Of a stretch of 64,000 nucleotides of DNA, positions 30,166-42,395 are shown piece after piece; the stretch's first letter is position 1, and each line of letters starts with the position of its first letter. This stretch comes from Eurosta solidaginis (lineage: Eukaryota > Arthropoda > Insecta > Diptera > Tephritidae), in contig NC_090323.1 in the NCBI RefSeq assembly GCF_040869045.1, positions 260,590,392 to 260,654,391 on the forward strand. The letters are read 5' to 3'. Below the pieces are notes generated by a model. It searched no databases and had not been told where the DNA came from. It saw nothing but the letters and a program-made list of their open reading frames with translations. The translations under genes and the position numbers were made by a program.

Positions 30166-30936
30166 ACTCCGCTTTAAGCGACGACTCACATAAGCCGAGT
30201 GAGCGAAGATAATTGATATAGAAAATCTGGGTGTTTGTTAACATTTTCTGCCAATGTAGTTAAGTGAGTAGCGACATATGACTTTCGTTCTTCCAAACAC
30301 GTTTTGAGTGCTATGTTCTGAGTCGGTCAGTTAGATATGGACTCAGTAATAAATGCCGAACCACCACAATAAATGAGACTTAAGTTTTCTTGGAGTCAAT
30401 CCGTGTGTTAAGCAATCTGCTGGTTTATCACGTGCCTCCATTGACTTACGTTACATTGGCGCTGTATTTTCGCTAATCGATTGGCGACGAATACGACCCA
30501 GCGTGCGGAATGGCATCGTATCTAGCTCAAGACATCACTGCTGTCAGTCCAGCATAAAACAAGGGAATCTTTGTGGAAGTAGGTTTTCACTCTTGCCCTT
30601 AGTTTCACCAGTAGAGCTGCCGCACATACATAACTCCAACTGATGTTGCAATAGATGAGTTGTTGTAAACGACGGCATATAGAACCGCACCATATGCAGC
30701 CTGTGAAGCGTCGCTGAAACCATGCAACTAAATTTGGTCAAACTTTTCGCATCCAAACCATCGTGAAATCTTTATACTTCCGAGTTCATGAAGGGAATCT
30801 CTGTACCGTAACCATTCAGCGTTTAATTTAGTTAGAAGTGGGTCATTCCAGTCTAATCCCAATATCGACAAATTCTGAAACATTTATCTTGGTGATAATA
30901 GTTGTAGGCGCCAACCAACCAAGGGGATCGAACAAT

Positions 30937-32289
30937 TTAGATGCATCGGACAATACTGCTTTTTGTTATAGAAGAGGAAAAACTAAAGTTGATTTTAAAG
31001 GAGAATTCATCTTCTTTAGGGCTCCAAAATAGACCCAATGCCTTTACAAAATTCTCTGACTTGAGTTTAATTGGATCTGGATTCTCTTTATTCTCAGAGG
31101 GATTTGTTTGTAGCAGCACATCAGAATTTGAGTGCCAGTTTCTGAGATTAAACCCACCACTATTTGAGAGCTTGATGAGTTGTTTTTGTAGCTTCATAGC
31201 TTTCATCTCTGTGTCTGCGCCTGAGATGATATCATCAACGTAAGTGTCGTTTAGGTACACTTTACTAGCGAGCGGATATTTTGTTTGCTCGTCGATGCCC
31301 AATTGACGCAAAGTACGGATCGCCAAATACGGAGCCGATGTCGTTCCTTAAGTAACAGGGCAAAGTCTATATATTTTAATTCTCTGTAGAATTGTTTCTC
31401 CAGAGAATGCATTGATAATTTTGATGCTCTTTACACACAATGATTTTCCTAAACATTTTCTCTAAATCAGCTGTAAAAGCTATTTTGTGCGATCTCCATA
31501 GAGAAATAATACTTGGCAAATCATTTTATAATGCCGAACCTGTGGCCAATTCCTCGTTGATAGAGGTTTGTGGAGAACAACGATTCCCCCCATCGAATAC
31601 AACGCGTAGTTTGGTGGTGGTGCTATGTTGGCTAATAACTCCATGATGGCAAAAAAAGTATGAATTATCTGACAAATTTTCAGGATAGCAGCCAACTTCT
31701 TGCATGTTACATAAATCTTCATATTCTGCCATAAAATCTTTATAAAGCTGTGCGAATTCAGGTTGCTTTCGAACCGCACTTCTAACTGTCTTAGTCGCTT
31801 ACCAGCGTTGTAGCCAGTACCACTAAATGTTGGCAACTTTCCATATGCGTTTAGGCTTTTAAAAGGTAAACAAACAGTGTATCTTCCGGCTTCATCTCTT
31901 TTGTGAGATTGCAGAAAGTGATTTTCGCAAGCTATTTCATCTGCGAAGAATTGTCGCAACTCCTCCTGCTCCCTGAATAAACGCAGCTGATCATCGAGTG
32001 TACATAAATTTGCTTGCAAATGGTGTTGTGAAGAAGAGCCAGCAGTTGGGCCGGAAATCATCCACCCAAAGTGTGTTTCTTGCAGGAAAATGCTACGTTC
32101 ATATTTTTTCATACCAAAGAGTAATATATCGCCATAGACATCTCCGCCTAAAACTAAGTCGGTCTTGACAGGCAATGCAAAGGTGGGTTCGGAAAGAAAG
32201 ATGTCAGATAAATTTGGCATACCTGGCAATGTATGAGGTGATGGTTTGTAAAAAGTTAATTTTGGTAAAATGAACGTAATACACTCCAT
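30937..32289 (-). pseudogene. BEL-2 reverse transcriptase remnant
   Basis: 32289-31480 begins with the post-protease linker (VLGGDVYGDILL, HFGWMISGP) and passes into the start of the reverse transcriptase. 31326-30937 carries NDTYVDDIISGADTE with the catalytic YVDD. One or more frame changes lie between them (the frame at 31732-31526 has TTTKLRVVFDGGNR). Confidence 0.8.
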
Positions 32290-32433
32290 TTAAAAATCTA
32301 TCTCATAATTTGAGCGCAAGCTTAAGGTTATTGACTTTCTCAGTACAAAATCTTTAGCCCCACCAGTTCCCGCTACCACAACGCGGTGTTTCGTTTTGGC
32401 AAATTGAGCAGCATCCTCAGTAATGAAGGAGGC

Positions 32434-33306
32434 TTAAGCGCCTTGATCAACTAGAGCTTTCAGTTGATATCGTCGCTCAGGTAATTCCACAATCACCCGT
32501 ACAGTAGCGACCAGGATTTGTCCGTTGTTTGTTGCAGAGGGTATTTCAGCACAAGTATTTTGAGTATTAATTGCAAAATTTACAGAGTTTTTCTTCATTA
32601 TTATTATTATGTTGTTGTGAATAGCGTATGCATTGTGTAGAAGTAGGGTGAGGTTGTTTGCACGCCTGCAGCGTGAATTAATTTTGCACTCACCGTAGGT
32701 ATGACCATTAGCTAAACAATTTAGACATAGTTTATGTTGTAGAACAAAGTTTTGTTTTTCAGCAGCAGGCAGTGCAGAAAACTTACAAACAACAGGGACA
32801 GACATAATTTGAAGGTGTGGAATTGGCGGCAGTAGTGGCGCCGTTATCATGTACAGGTTTGCGAAAAGCTTGTAGCTGTTTTTGTTTGTCGATATAGCAG
32901 CGGTGTACAACCTCTTTTGAGGTGTCCTTATCTTCGATACATTTAAGGGAACGGTAGGTGGTTTCGAGAAACTTGAGCAAAGTGTGTACTGAAGGAATGG
33001 CACTGGAACCGCCTAGAGATTTTTCCCATTCTTTCTGGTTTGCTTGTCAAGCTCTTGGGTGAGTAAAAATACTAGAATCGGATCCCAATTAAGGGTGCAT
33101 ATGTCTAAAATTTTCAAAAGTGCGAGGCTATTTCGAGTGAGATCGAGCAATAATTTTACGCTTTGCAAGCCCCCGTCAGTGGTTTGGCTATTCATAAGCC
33201 TTTTAAGAATTTGATCCACTAATTTCCTTTTATTGTGAAACCTACCAACCAGGTCTACCCAGGCAGGTTCATAGCTAGCATCTGTTGCTGGGTATTCATT
33301 CCGCAT
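32434..33306 (-). pseudogene. BEL-2 gag and protease remnant
   Basis: 33306-33013 is DUF1759-type gag (AWVDLVGRFHNKRKLVDQIL, LNWDPILVFLLTQELD). 33003-32434 has the zinc knuckle CLNCLANGHTYGEC and ends in the protease start LKALVDQGA. The N-terminus of gag is cut off at about 33340. Confidence 0.75.
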
Positions 33307-33354
33307 TTCCTTAGGTATACCGGTGCAAGATCAGTTTAGGTAAAAATACTTTTG

Positions 33355-34240
33355 TACCGGAGTCATCCCGTCGGGGTAATTTCGGGAAATTATTTTTTCG
33401 GGACTATTTCGGTATCATTTTGGGATCCTTCCGGGATCATTTCTATGTAGCTTTCGGGATCCATTCGGCATCCCGTCGGGGCAATTTCGGGACTTTTTCT
33501 GGACTATGTCAGGGTCATTTCGGGACTTTTGAGGGATCATTCTCGATGGTTTGCGGGATCCTTCCGGCATCATGTCGGTATTATTTCGGGACCTTTTCGG
33601 GATCATTTTGGGATCCTTCCGGGATAATTTCTGAATGATTTTCGGGATACGTCCGTGATCCCGTCGAAGTTATTTCGGGAGTTTTTCGGGACTATTCCGG
33701 GATCATTTTTGGACCCTTCCGGGATAATTTCTGAATGATTTTCGGATACGTCCGGGATCCCGTCGAAGTTATTTCGGGAGTTTTTCGGGACTATTCCGGG
33801 ATCATTTGGGGATCCTTCCGGTATTATTTCTGGATGACTTTCGGGATCCCGTCAGGTTCATTTCGGGGCAATTTGGGGATCCTGCCGGGATCATTTCTGG
33901 ATGTTTTGCAGGATCTCGTTCGGGTAATTTCGGGACTTTTCGGGATCATTTGGTGACCCTTCCGGCATCATTTCTGGATGGTTTTCGGGATCCGTCCTGG
34001 ATTCTGTCACGGTCATTTCGGGGATCTTTTCGGGACCCTTACGGAATAATTACTACATGTTTTTCGCGACCCCGTCAGGATAATTTGGGGACTTTTTCGG
34101 GATCATTTCAGGACCCTTCCGGCATCATTTCTGGATGGATTTGGGGATCCCGTCAGGGTCATTTTGGGATCATTTGAGAACGCCTGAGGGATCATTTCTG
34201 GACGACTTTTAGGATTTTCCGGGATCCCGTTGGGATCATT
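33355..34240 (+). repeat. SAT-100, third block
   Basis: About nine units with spacing near 85-102 bases ('ttccgggatcatttct', 'cccgtcggggcaatttcggg'). It is interrupted by LINE-2 at about 34241 and resumes at 38006. Confidence 0.85.
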
Positions 34241-34252
34241 TCAGAACTAGTA

Positions 34253-35060
34253 GTGGCTTACGCTATCATGAAAAATTGTATTAAGTGCTCTATTTCGTGT
34301 GGACTTTGTTGTCTAAAAGTTCATATTAAATGTACGAACTTTGATAGCGTCATTGTAAATGTTTTAAAAGACAATAAGAATATTGTTTATAGATACGACA
34401 ATTGTGTTGTTGGTCTGCATTCTAAATTGCAGTCCAAGATTGCTGAGACTCAAAAAAGCCTAACTGCTCTTGGTAGCTTTTTAAAGTCCATAAATGGTGA
34501 CAGTTGTGAAAAAAAGAAGCAAACATTAAATCGCGAAATAGTTCGGAGAATGCAATAAATATTATTATAACGCGCTCAAAAGCTAATGTCGTTGAACCGA
34601 ATGCGAAGCAAGCGCAAAATGCAAATACAAATCAAGAAGAGTCTTAATTAATAACAAAGGTGACGTGAACAAAAATCAAAAGGCGCGTGCAATTGTTGTT
34701 GGTAGTAATGCTAATTCCAATTTGAATGTAAATGTTCGCTTTAAATGGCTTCACTTGTCATCTTTTAAGCCGTCGGTAGATGAAGAAGCAATTTTGGATT
34801 ATGTTTCAAAAGCTGCCAATATATTGAAATCTGTAATGCATTGCCAAAAGCTTTTTAAAAAGGATGCGGATGCGAATTCTTTAACTCATGTGAATTTTAA
34901 GTTTAGTATAACCTCATTCAATTATAATAAGATGGTTGATGCATCAATTTGGCCGTCTGATATCAAATTGAGGCCGTTTAGTTTTTTTTCAAAAGGCTGC
35001 GTCCCTGCAGAAGAATGTGTGAGTGTTAACTCAGGTACTAATAATGAGTCAACTATTCCA
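34253..35060 (+). pseudogene. LINE-2 ORF1 remnant
   Basis: 34253-34558 has a PHD-like Cys/His pattern (CIKCSISCGLCCLKVHIKCT ... YRYDNC) followed by a coiled-coil-like stretch. 34665 onward has NVRFKWLHLSSFKPSV and DYVSKAANI, then IWPSDIKLRPF, the conserved C-terminal block of such ORF1 proteins. A stop and frame change lie between 34558 and 34665. The likely role was RNA or nucleic-acid binding. Confidence 0.65.
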
Positions 35061-35089
35061 TGTTTGAATAGTAGTGCTCGCTCTACAAA

Positions 35090-37900
35090 GAAATATTTGA
35101 CTATTTATTTTAAAAATATGTCGGGAATGAGGACTAAAGCTTCAACTGTTTATGCCGCTACTTGTAAGAGTGGCTTTGATATAATTGTTCTCGTGGAAAC
35201 GTGGTTAACCGAAGATTTTCATGATAATGAGTTTTTTGATAAGAATCTGTACAATGTTTTTCGCAAAGATCGAAATAGTTTGAGCACTGGTGTCTCTCTC
35301 GAGGAAGAGTCTTAATAGCTGTTAAGAAAGAAATAAATTCGTCTCAGGTTCCTCTTAATATAGCTGATACTGCTATAGACCAACTAATAATTTCAACAAA
35401 AGGCAAAACCGGTATTCTTCACGTTAGTGTATCTTATATCCCGCCAAATAGTCCGGAGAAGCTTTATGAAGATCATGTTAATAATATTATGTATGTTTCG
35501 AGGCACGATTTGAATTCGCAGTTATGTGTATTAGGTGATTTTAATTTAAATAGAATCATTTAGAGTTATCTTCCAGGTGAAAATGTTCTTATACCAACCA
35601 ATGTAAATTATGCTAATGAAATGTATTTAGCTGATAGTTTTTACAGTTTACAATTAGTTCAAATTAATAACTTTGTAAACTCACTCGATAAAATAATAGA
35701 TCTAATTTTTGTTAGCAATGATCTAAATTGGAATTTACTTTGCTCTTGCTTTCCGTTGTCGAATACTTGAGTTTTATGAGTATGCAAATGTTGCACTTAA
35801 TAATGAGATTGGTTTCAATTATAGTCGGTGTGATTTTGGATTGATAAATAATTTAATTTCCAATGTTGACTAGAAACTTCTTTTTCATCACCTCAGTCTT
35901 GTGGATGGACTATTTTAATTTATTTAAAAGTAATATCTCGGAAATAGTAGAAAATAATGTTCCTCGTCTTCCAGAAAGGGTTTATAAGTTACCGTGGTAT
36001 ACAAAGAACCTAAAGAAACTTAAAAACCAACGTAATAAATATTATAAGCTTTTTAAGGAGTCGAACACAAGCAAGAATACTTAAAGTACGTTAAGGAGTT
36101 CAATTGCCTTGATAAATTCTTATATAATCAGTATATTAATAACTTCGAGAATAACATCAAATCCAATCCAAAGTCACTTTGGAATTTTATTCGTTCTAAG
36201 CGATCATCTTCACCTATTCCGCGGTCTGCGTCCTACCAAGGTATAAATTCAACATCATCTTATGACTCGGCAAATTTGTTCGCAGAGTTTTTCAAAGCGA
36301 ATTTCGACTTTAGTGACGGTCCGTATGACAATAGTGGTATGCTAAATAACATATCGTCTTGTCTTAACTTCCCAACATTAGTTCTTCACATAGATGATAT
36401 TATTATAAGTATTAAGACTATCAAGAGCTCAAAGCAGTGCGACTATCAACAATTTTAATCTTTTTTTCTAAAGAAGTGTATGGTTTCGGTTGCGGAACCC
36501 TTGTTGTACATTTTTAATTTTTCACAAGTCAGGCATTTTTTTGGATGGTTGGAAAATTACTTATATTGAACCAGTTCACAAGAATGGTAATAATAGTGAT
36601 GTTTCAAATTATCGACCAATTTCTAAATTGCCCGTTATATCGAAACTGTTTGAGAAAGTGGTTATGGAAAAATTAATGTCGTTAGTTCAGCGGCATATCT
36701 CCCCAAATCAGCATGGATTTGTTCCAGGACGTTCAACAATTTCTAATCTCTCAGTATTTTCCAATTACTGCATTTCAGCGTTCACAGATGGTTGCCAAGT
36801 CGACTGGATATATACTGACTTATCCAAAGCTTTTGATAGAGTATATCATCGAGTATTATTGGCTAAGCTACAGCATTGGGGGTTTTATTCCACCTTCTTA
36901 CAATGGATAAGTTCATATTTATCCAATAGAATCAATTTTGTTGTTATCGATAATGTAAAGTCAGCGCCATATGTGGCTACTTCGGGTGTGCTTCAAGGAA
37001 GCATCCTTGGTCCGCTCTTCTTTATAATATTTTTTAATGATGTCAGTGCTTGCTTTAAAAAGTGCGGTCATCTTATTTACGCTGATGACTTGAAAATCTT
37101 TTTCAAAATAAAAAATGAGTCTGATATTCTTGCACTTCAAACAGAATTAGTTGCTTTTAATGATTGTTGCAACAGGAATAGGCTTGCTCTCAATGTCAGT
37201 AAATGTTACAGTGTTACGTATTCTAAATTAAATAAGAATTTGATTTCAACTTATTCGTTTCTGGTATACCTTTGGTAAGGGTCAATAAAATTCGAGACTT
37301 AGGTATCGTACGTGATTCACCATTTATGTTCATTGAACACTTAAATTTTATAATCCCTAAAGCGTATTCTTTATTGGCATTTATAAAAAGAAATGGCTCA
37401 GAGTTTAGAGACCCATATACTAAAAAGTTATTGTATAATGCGTTTGTAAGATCAAGGTATATGGTTCTATAACCTGGTGTCCATATTATGAGGTTCACAG
37501 TAAAAGGATTGAACGTGTTCAAAAAGTATTTATGAAATATTGCTTATCTGACATAAATTTTGACCTGCCGATCCCGTCATATACATCCAGGTGTAAGTTA
37601 ATTAATCTGCATACATTAGAGAGTAGAAGGGTAATTTCTTCTATTATATTCATTTATGATATCGTTAACGGCATTATCGATTGTCCAATACTTCTTGCAT
37701 TATTGAACTTTCATGTGCCACCACGTAACTTACGCCAACATAATGTGTTTACTATTGAAAAGTTAAGATTTAATTATGCGATGAATGCTCGAATCACACG
37801 CGCTCTAAGTGTAATCAACTCTATTAATTCCAATCATTGCATTGACTTTTCTATATCTCGAACTTGCTTTAAAAATATGTTATTTCCTGTTTTAAGCTAA
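35090..37900 (+). pseudogene. LINE-2 ORF2 remnant (endonuclease, reverse transcriptase)
   Basis: The endonuclease starts at about 35095 (YLTIYFKNMSGMRTK, FDIIVLVETWLTEDF, FRKDRN) and continues through broken frames (SYIPPNSPEKLYE, LCVLGDFNLN at about 35530). The 36490-37278 frame (262 codons) holds the reverse transcriptase: NYRPISKLPVISKLFEK, TDLSKAFDRV (109-118), GVLQGSILGPL, and YADD at 197-200. 37532-37900 is the C-terminal region. There are at least four frame changes or stops. Confidence 0.85.
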
Positions 37901-38005
37901 ATAGTTTAGTACTATCCATATACATATGTACACATATATCCATATGGAATCTAGTCTATAAGATTTTTGTAATCATAGACTTAAATAAATAAGAATGAAA
38001 TATGA

Positions 38006-38354
38006 AACTATTTTGGTATCATTTTGGAACCCTTCCGGGTACGTTTTATCTTTAATATATAACACAGCTTTTTCTTTCCATTTTTAATTCTTTTTAATAT
38101 AATCCTGTAACGAACTGTTATAACTATAATTACACTTTTTTTAATATTTTAACCAACTAAATACCCGCAAAAGCAACACTATTCTAATAAATATCTAAAA
38201 AATTCTCTTTGGATTTACCTAATTGTAGTTTCGCTCCATTGTTCTATGAATAGTAAGTAATACCTTCACCCCTGTCATATCAATTAATTTAACTTAAAAA
38301 CAAAATGTATTTTTTTAATTCGAAAATACTTTATTGTACTATTCACGTAAGCGT
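38006..38354 (+). repeat. SAT-100 remnant (38006-38050) and unassigned tail
   Basis: 'actattttggtatcatttt' and 'gaacccttccgggtacg' resume the array after LINE-2. 38051-38354 is AT-rich with nothing recognised; it probably belongs to the same element, between the array and its end. Confidence 0.5.
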
Positions 38355-38525
38355 GCTTTTCAAATTATCAGCTCATTTAGTTATTTTTGTTTATTCTATC
38401 ACAAAAATAAAATACGTTGACAAAAATAATATTTAAACAGATATTTTGATAAGCAGGCTAACGCGAATAGCCCATATATTTTATTTTCTCCTTGCGGACG
38501 GGGCCGCGGGTATAGGCTAGTACAT
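38355..38525 (+). repeat. Terminal block of the SAT-100 element, copy 2
   Basis: 'caaattatcagctcatttag' through 'cttgcggacggggccgcggg' and 'ggctagta' matches 25570-25735, marking the same element end. Confidence 0.65.
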
Positions 38526-38867
38526 ATATAAACAACTCATTACTAGGAAATTTTCTTTTGAAAAACTTAAGCAAGTGTTTTGTTAAAGCTGAGCTAATTT
38601 CATTTCGCAGAAATATGCATAAGTACCTTAAAAATCTGTTTGTTCAACTAATTAAAAAAAACAAATATTTTGTTGTTCTATTCCTGAAATATATAAGAAA
38701 AAGTTTTTGTTTATTTTTTTCATAAGACCCAATTAGGTATAAATTGCGTCAACAAAATTTATCACGTAGTACTTTATGCTTAAAAACATTTTGGAAACAG
38801 ATAAAACTAATTAAGTAGACCCTTTGTTCTTTTCTGTATTTATTCATTAATAATAAAATAAGAAAAA
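38526..38867. repeat. AT-rich stretch with an inverted R2 fragment
   Basis: 38785-38845 ('aacagataaaactaattaag', 'accctttgttcttttctgta') is the reverse complement of R2 text at about 22040-22100. The rest shows nothing recognisable. Confidence 0.5.
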
Positions 38868-38900
38868 AAATTTTTTAAGTTAAACGGTTTTATTGAAAAC
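38868..38900 (+). repeat. FB element, outer left arm remnant
   Basis: 'aagttaaacggttttattga' matches the outer left arm of the intact FB element at 10520-10545. COP-1 begins at 38901. The rest of this FB copy is at 51309-51500 and 62587-62662. Confidence 0.75.
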
Positions 38901-39054
38901 TGTTGAAGTCTATATCTGCTAGAGATAGGTTTGCACAACACTGTCACATGCTCATCTCTATCTTGTAATGTCATTGAAATAAAATTTGTACTCTGCCCTT
39001 AATACAACAAATCGCCGAAAAATACACACGTGTTTTATTCAATATCTCCCAACA
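38901..39054 (+). repeat. COP-1 5' LTR (154 bp)
   Basis: Starts TGTTGAAGTC, ends CTCCCAACA, directly before the primer site. It contains AATAAAA at about 38978. The short length is usual for insect copia-type LTRs. Confidence 0.75.
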
Positions 39055-39066
39055 GGTTATGGGCCT
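39055..39066 (+). promoter_or_regulatory. COP-1 primer-binding site
   Basis: GGTTATGGGCCT immediately after the LTR. The copia family primes with an internal fragment of initiator tRNA-Met, and this is the form of that site as I know it (GGTTATGGGCCC), with one difference at the end. Confidence 0.7.
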
Positions 39067-39210
39067 TTATTTGCATTAATTTTGTATTAAGCATCACCGG
39101 GATATTGAATCGGAATTCATTTGAAAGCATTAGTTGCTATATTTAAAGGTAAAAGCATAAATTATTGTGTACGGCATTTGTTGCAAGAAAAGAAACCTTG
39201 GTTAGACACG

Positions 39211-40008
39211 ATGGCGAAACTACATAGGGAATTTGTATTTGAAAAGTTGTCTGGCGGCGATAATTACCACGATTGGTCATTTGCAATGGAAAACTTATTG
39301 GAGTCGAAGGGGCTCACCAATTGCATTACCATAAATAAACACTGAAACCACGGTTGCTATTGAAAAAAATGTCTCTAAACTTGGGGAGGCAAAAGCTACA
39401 CTAGTGCTGTATGTGGAGAAATCTATATATGCGCATATTAGATCATGTAAAATTGCACTAGAGATATGGGAGAAACTTAAAAAATTATATGAAGATACAG
39501 GGTTTCTACGAAAAGTCAGTCTGTTAATCAAATTTGTATCGATCAAATTCGAAAACTGTCAATCTATGGAATCGTACATAGAATCCATTACTTCTGTTTA
39601 CCACAAATTAAATAGCGCAGGATGGGAAGTTGACGATCGCTGGTTGGCTGGAAATTACTGTCTGGGCTTGCCAGAGCAGTTCATGCCACTATTAATGGGT
39701 TTCGAAGGAAGACAATCGTATCCGTCATCCGAAGAAGTTAAAACGAAATTATTTGATTTAGAAGTAAAGCCTTCGCCGCTGACAGACAGTCACTTTTTAT
39801 CAAAAAGTAAAATAAAACATTTCAAGAAGAATGTAAATCGCGGTATAAAATGTTATGCGTGCGGTGGTAAAAATCACAAGGCGAGTGATTGCACTGCAAA
39901 GACAAGGGAAAAATCTACGCTTTCAACAAAAAGAGCTTCTCTTGCTGAACAGCCACAGGTTCAAGTCATGAATGGTTCGTTGTCAGTGGGGCATCAAGTC
40001 ACATGACA
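39211..40008 (+). pseudogene. COP-1 gag and protease start
   Basis: ATG at 39211 (MAKLHREFVFEKLSGGDNYH, WSFAMENLLESKGL), then a frame change near 39340. The 39404-40006 frame continues gag (EIWEKLKKLYEDTG, YHKLNSAGWEVDDRW) and has a CCHC knuckle CYACGGKNHKASDC. The protease motif follows in another frame as VSGASSHMT. The usual copia text is DSGASSHMT, so the catalytic Asp codon at 39982-39984 is now GTC, Val. Confidence 0.85.
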
Positions 40009-42395
40009 CCCAATGCAAATCTTTTGAGTGAAGTTAAACCGTCGTCGATTAAAGACATCGTCGCGGCAAATGACGCAAAAATAGGTGTAAAATGTGCTGC
40101 GAAGACAATTCTTACAATAAATACAAAAGAAATTGACGTAAATAATGTTTTGCATATATCAGACTTGTCAGCCAACTTACTGTCAGTCCACAAAATGATA
40201 GAAGCAGGTAACAAAGTTTTATTTGATAAGCGTGGGTGCACTGTATACTATAATAAAGGAATTCTATACGCTAGTTGCAAAGCAAACGATGGTGTATACA
40301 AATTTACATCTGGTTCGTCGTTAATGTGCAGAAGTTTTGAAACTAATGCAATAGCTTGGCATCGCAGATAGGTCATATAAATTTTCAAAGTTTGAAGCAA
40401 ATGAAGCATATTGTTGATGGATTAATATTTGATGACAAAACAATCGACACTAATTGCACAGTATGTGCCCAGGGCAAACATTCAAGAAAACCCTTTCAGC
40501 AATATAAGTCGAAATCAAAAGAACTTTTAGAGACCATACATTCTGACCTGGTAGGGCCAATGGAAACGCATTCCATTGATGGAGCTAGATATTTCAATAC
40601 GTTTATAGATGACTATAGCCACAAAGTATTTTTATACTTCTTAAATCAAAAATCTGAGGCTATAGAAGCGTTCATAGATTTTAAAGCGTATGTTGAGAAC
40701 CAGACACATCGTAAAATCCGCACAGATGGAGGGCCTGAGTATTGTAGTAAACAATTTTTGCAAATTTTTATAAATCGTCAGGTATCCAACATCAAATGAC
40801 AAATTCGTATAGCCCACAACAAAACGGCATTGCAGAGCGTTTGAATCGCACTTTAGTATAACGAACTAGGTGCATGGTTTTTGATGCAAATTTAGACGAT
40901 TCTTATTGGGCTGAAGCATGTGCGATGGCAGCGTATATTGTGAACAGGTCACTTTCTTCAGCATTAGTTAACAAAACACCAGAAGAAGTATGGTCTGGAA
41001 CAAAAGTAGACATTTCTCATTTGAGAATCTTTGGATCCACAGTGATGGTTCATATTCCAAAACAACTTTGAACAAAATGGAATGCGAAGTCAATAAAGAT
41101 GATATTTGTCGGATTTGATGGTGACAAGAAAGGTTATCGCTGCATTGAACCCAACACTAAAAAACTCACAGTAAGTCGTGATGTAATTTTTCATGAGAGC
41201 CCTCCAAAAACGAACATGAAAGTGGATATTAGTACAACGATTGTTGATTCGGATAGAGTGAGGGACATGGACTTCTCGGATGAAGGTTATCCGAACCAAC
41301 AAATTGAAAGCATGCAAAATGCGAAAGATAGTTCAGTCTCAGGGAGGGATGACGCATTAGAAACTTTTGTTGACGCGCATCCAATTGATAATATAGTAAG
41401 CAGTTTATCAGAAGTCGGTATAGATAATGAAACTAGCCAATATGATAGCGATTATGGTCTTTGCGTAAGCCAAAACCCAGAGTTTTAGATGGGTATGTTT
41501 CATATATATCACGTAGCGAAACATTTTCAGACCCGGCTACGCTAACTGAAGCCTTGAATAGCAAAGATAATAAAAGATGGCAGAAAGCCATGGAGGAAGA
41601 AATTAATTCGCACAACGAGAACAATACGTGGACTTTAGCTGAGCTACCTAAAGGTCGAAAAGCCATAAAAGGCAAATGGGTATTCAAAACTAAGCGCGAT
41701 GGCAACGGAGATATATTGCGTTACAAAGCTCGATTTGTTGCGAAAGGTTGCGCTCAAAAGTTTGGTATAGAATACCAAAAACATTTTCCGCCGTCGTTCG
41801 TTACACGACAATCTGTTTTTTAATTGCGTTAGCTGCAAAAAGAGGAATGAAAATCGATCAAATGGACGCTGTATCCGCATTTCTTCAAGGAGATTTAGCA
41901 GAAGAAATATATATCGAGCAACCAGAAGGTTTTAGCGATGCTACTAGTAAAGTGGGCAAGTTGAATAGAGCCATGTATGGTTTGAAACAGGCTGGTAGGC
42001 AGTAGAATCATAAGCTAATTACAGCTTTAAAGTCCTTCGGATTGATTCAGTCGAAACTTGACCCATGTGTATTTTTTAATACAGAACTAAATCTCATGTT
42101 AGCAATATATGTGAACGATATATTCATATTTTGGAGTGATCGGACGGTGCTAGTCAAATTGAAATCAGCACTTAGTACATGTTTTAAGATGAAAGACATG
42201 GCATCAGCTACGCATTGTTTAGGTATTCGAATAAATCAAACAAAAGATTTTATAGAATTAGATCAGTCGAATTATATCAATGAAATACTCGAGCGTTTTC
42301 ATATGGATAACTGTAAGCCGATATCTACGCCAAGTGATCCGAATGTTAAGCTATTTAAAAATCTTGGATCAAACACAGACTCACTCAAAGATCTT
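40009..42395 (+). pseudogene. COP-1 pol: protease, integrase, reverse transcriptase
   Basis: The protease continues to 40371 (LSANLLSVHKMIEAGNKV). Integrase: zinc-binding NCTVCAQGKHSRKPF, core HSDLVGPMET and IRTDGGPEY, and after a frame change the SPQQNGIAERLNRTL block at about 40810-40855. Reverse transcriptase from 41461: KGRKAIKGKWVFKTKRDG, KARFVAKG, MDAVSAFLQGDL, MYGLKQAGRQ. The catalytic YVDD is YVND: the second Asp codon at 42114-42116 is AAC. Stops and frame changes occur at about 40371, 40799, 40860, 41071, 41488, 41823 and 42005. Confidence 0.85.
42391..42395 (+). repeat. BEL-1 target duplication, left
   Basis: ATCTT here and at 51146-51150. Five bases is the usual BEL/Pao duplication size. 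Confidence 0.85.

Larger units (their letters stand above)
28246..30930 (-). pseudogene. BEL-2 RNase H and integrase remnants
   Basis: RNase H text with frame changes lies at about 30756-30544. The integrase zinc-binding segment HHQTLHGGVQQML...CVMC is at 29835-29485, the core KAIHLELVSSLNTDVF and VYSDCGTTFVGANKE at 29064-28882, and ESCLNSRLL at 28805-28545. The C-terminal DUF5641-like tail GHWPLARVHEVHPG is at 28440-28246. The usual SDNGT is SDCGT, the Asn being lost. Many stops; dead. Confidence 0.8.
27959..33340 (-). mobile_element. BEL-2, old BEL/Pao retrotransposon
   Basis: Gag, protease, reverse transcriptase, RNase H and integrase remnants lie in order on the minus strand. They are followed by a probable 3' LTR at 27959-28196 (minus strand TGTGGGAGAATG ... 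TTTTACCAACA). The 5' LTR is missing. Both sides are SAT-100, so it inserted into that array. It has been entered by at least one MITE (29180-29524). Confidence 0.75.
34241..38005 (+). mobile_element. LINE-2, degenerate non-LTR retrotransposon
   Basis: Two-ORF layout: zinc-finger ORF1, then endonuclease and reverse transcriptase. It is nearly full length by domain content but has many frame changes. It ends in 'aataaataagaatgaa' at about 37995 and is flanked on both sides by SAT-100 units; 'aacta' occurs at both junctions as a possible short duplication. Domain style fits the Jockey/CR1 group. Confidence 0.8.
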
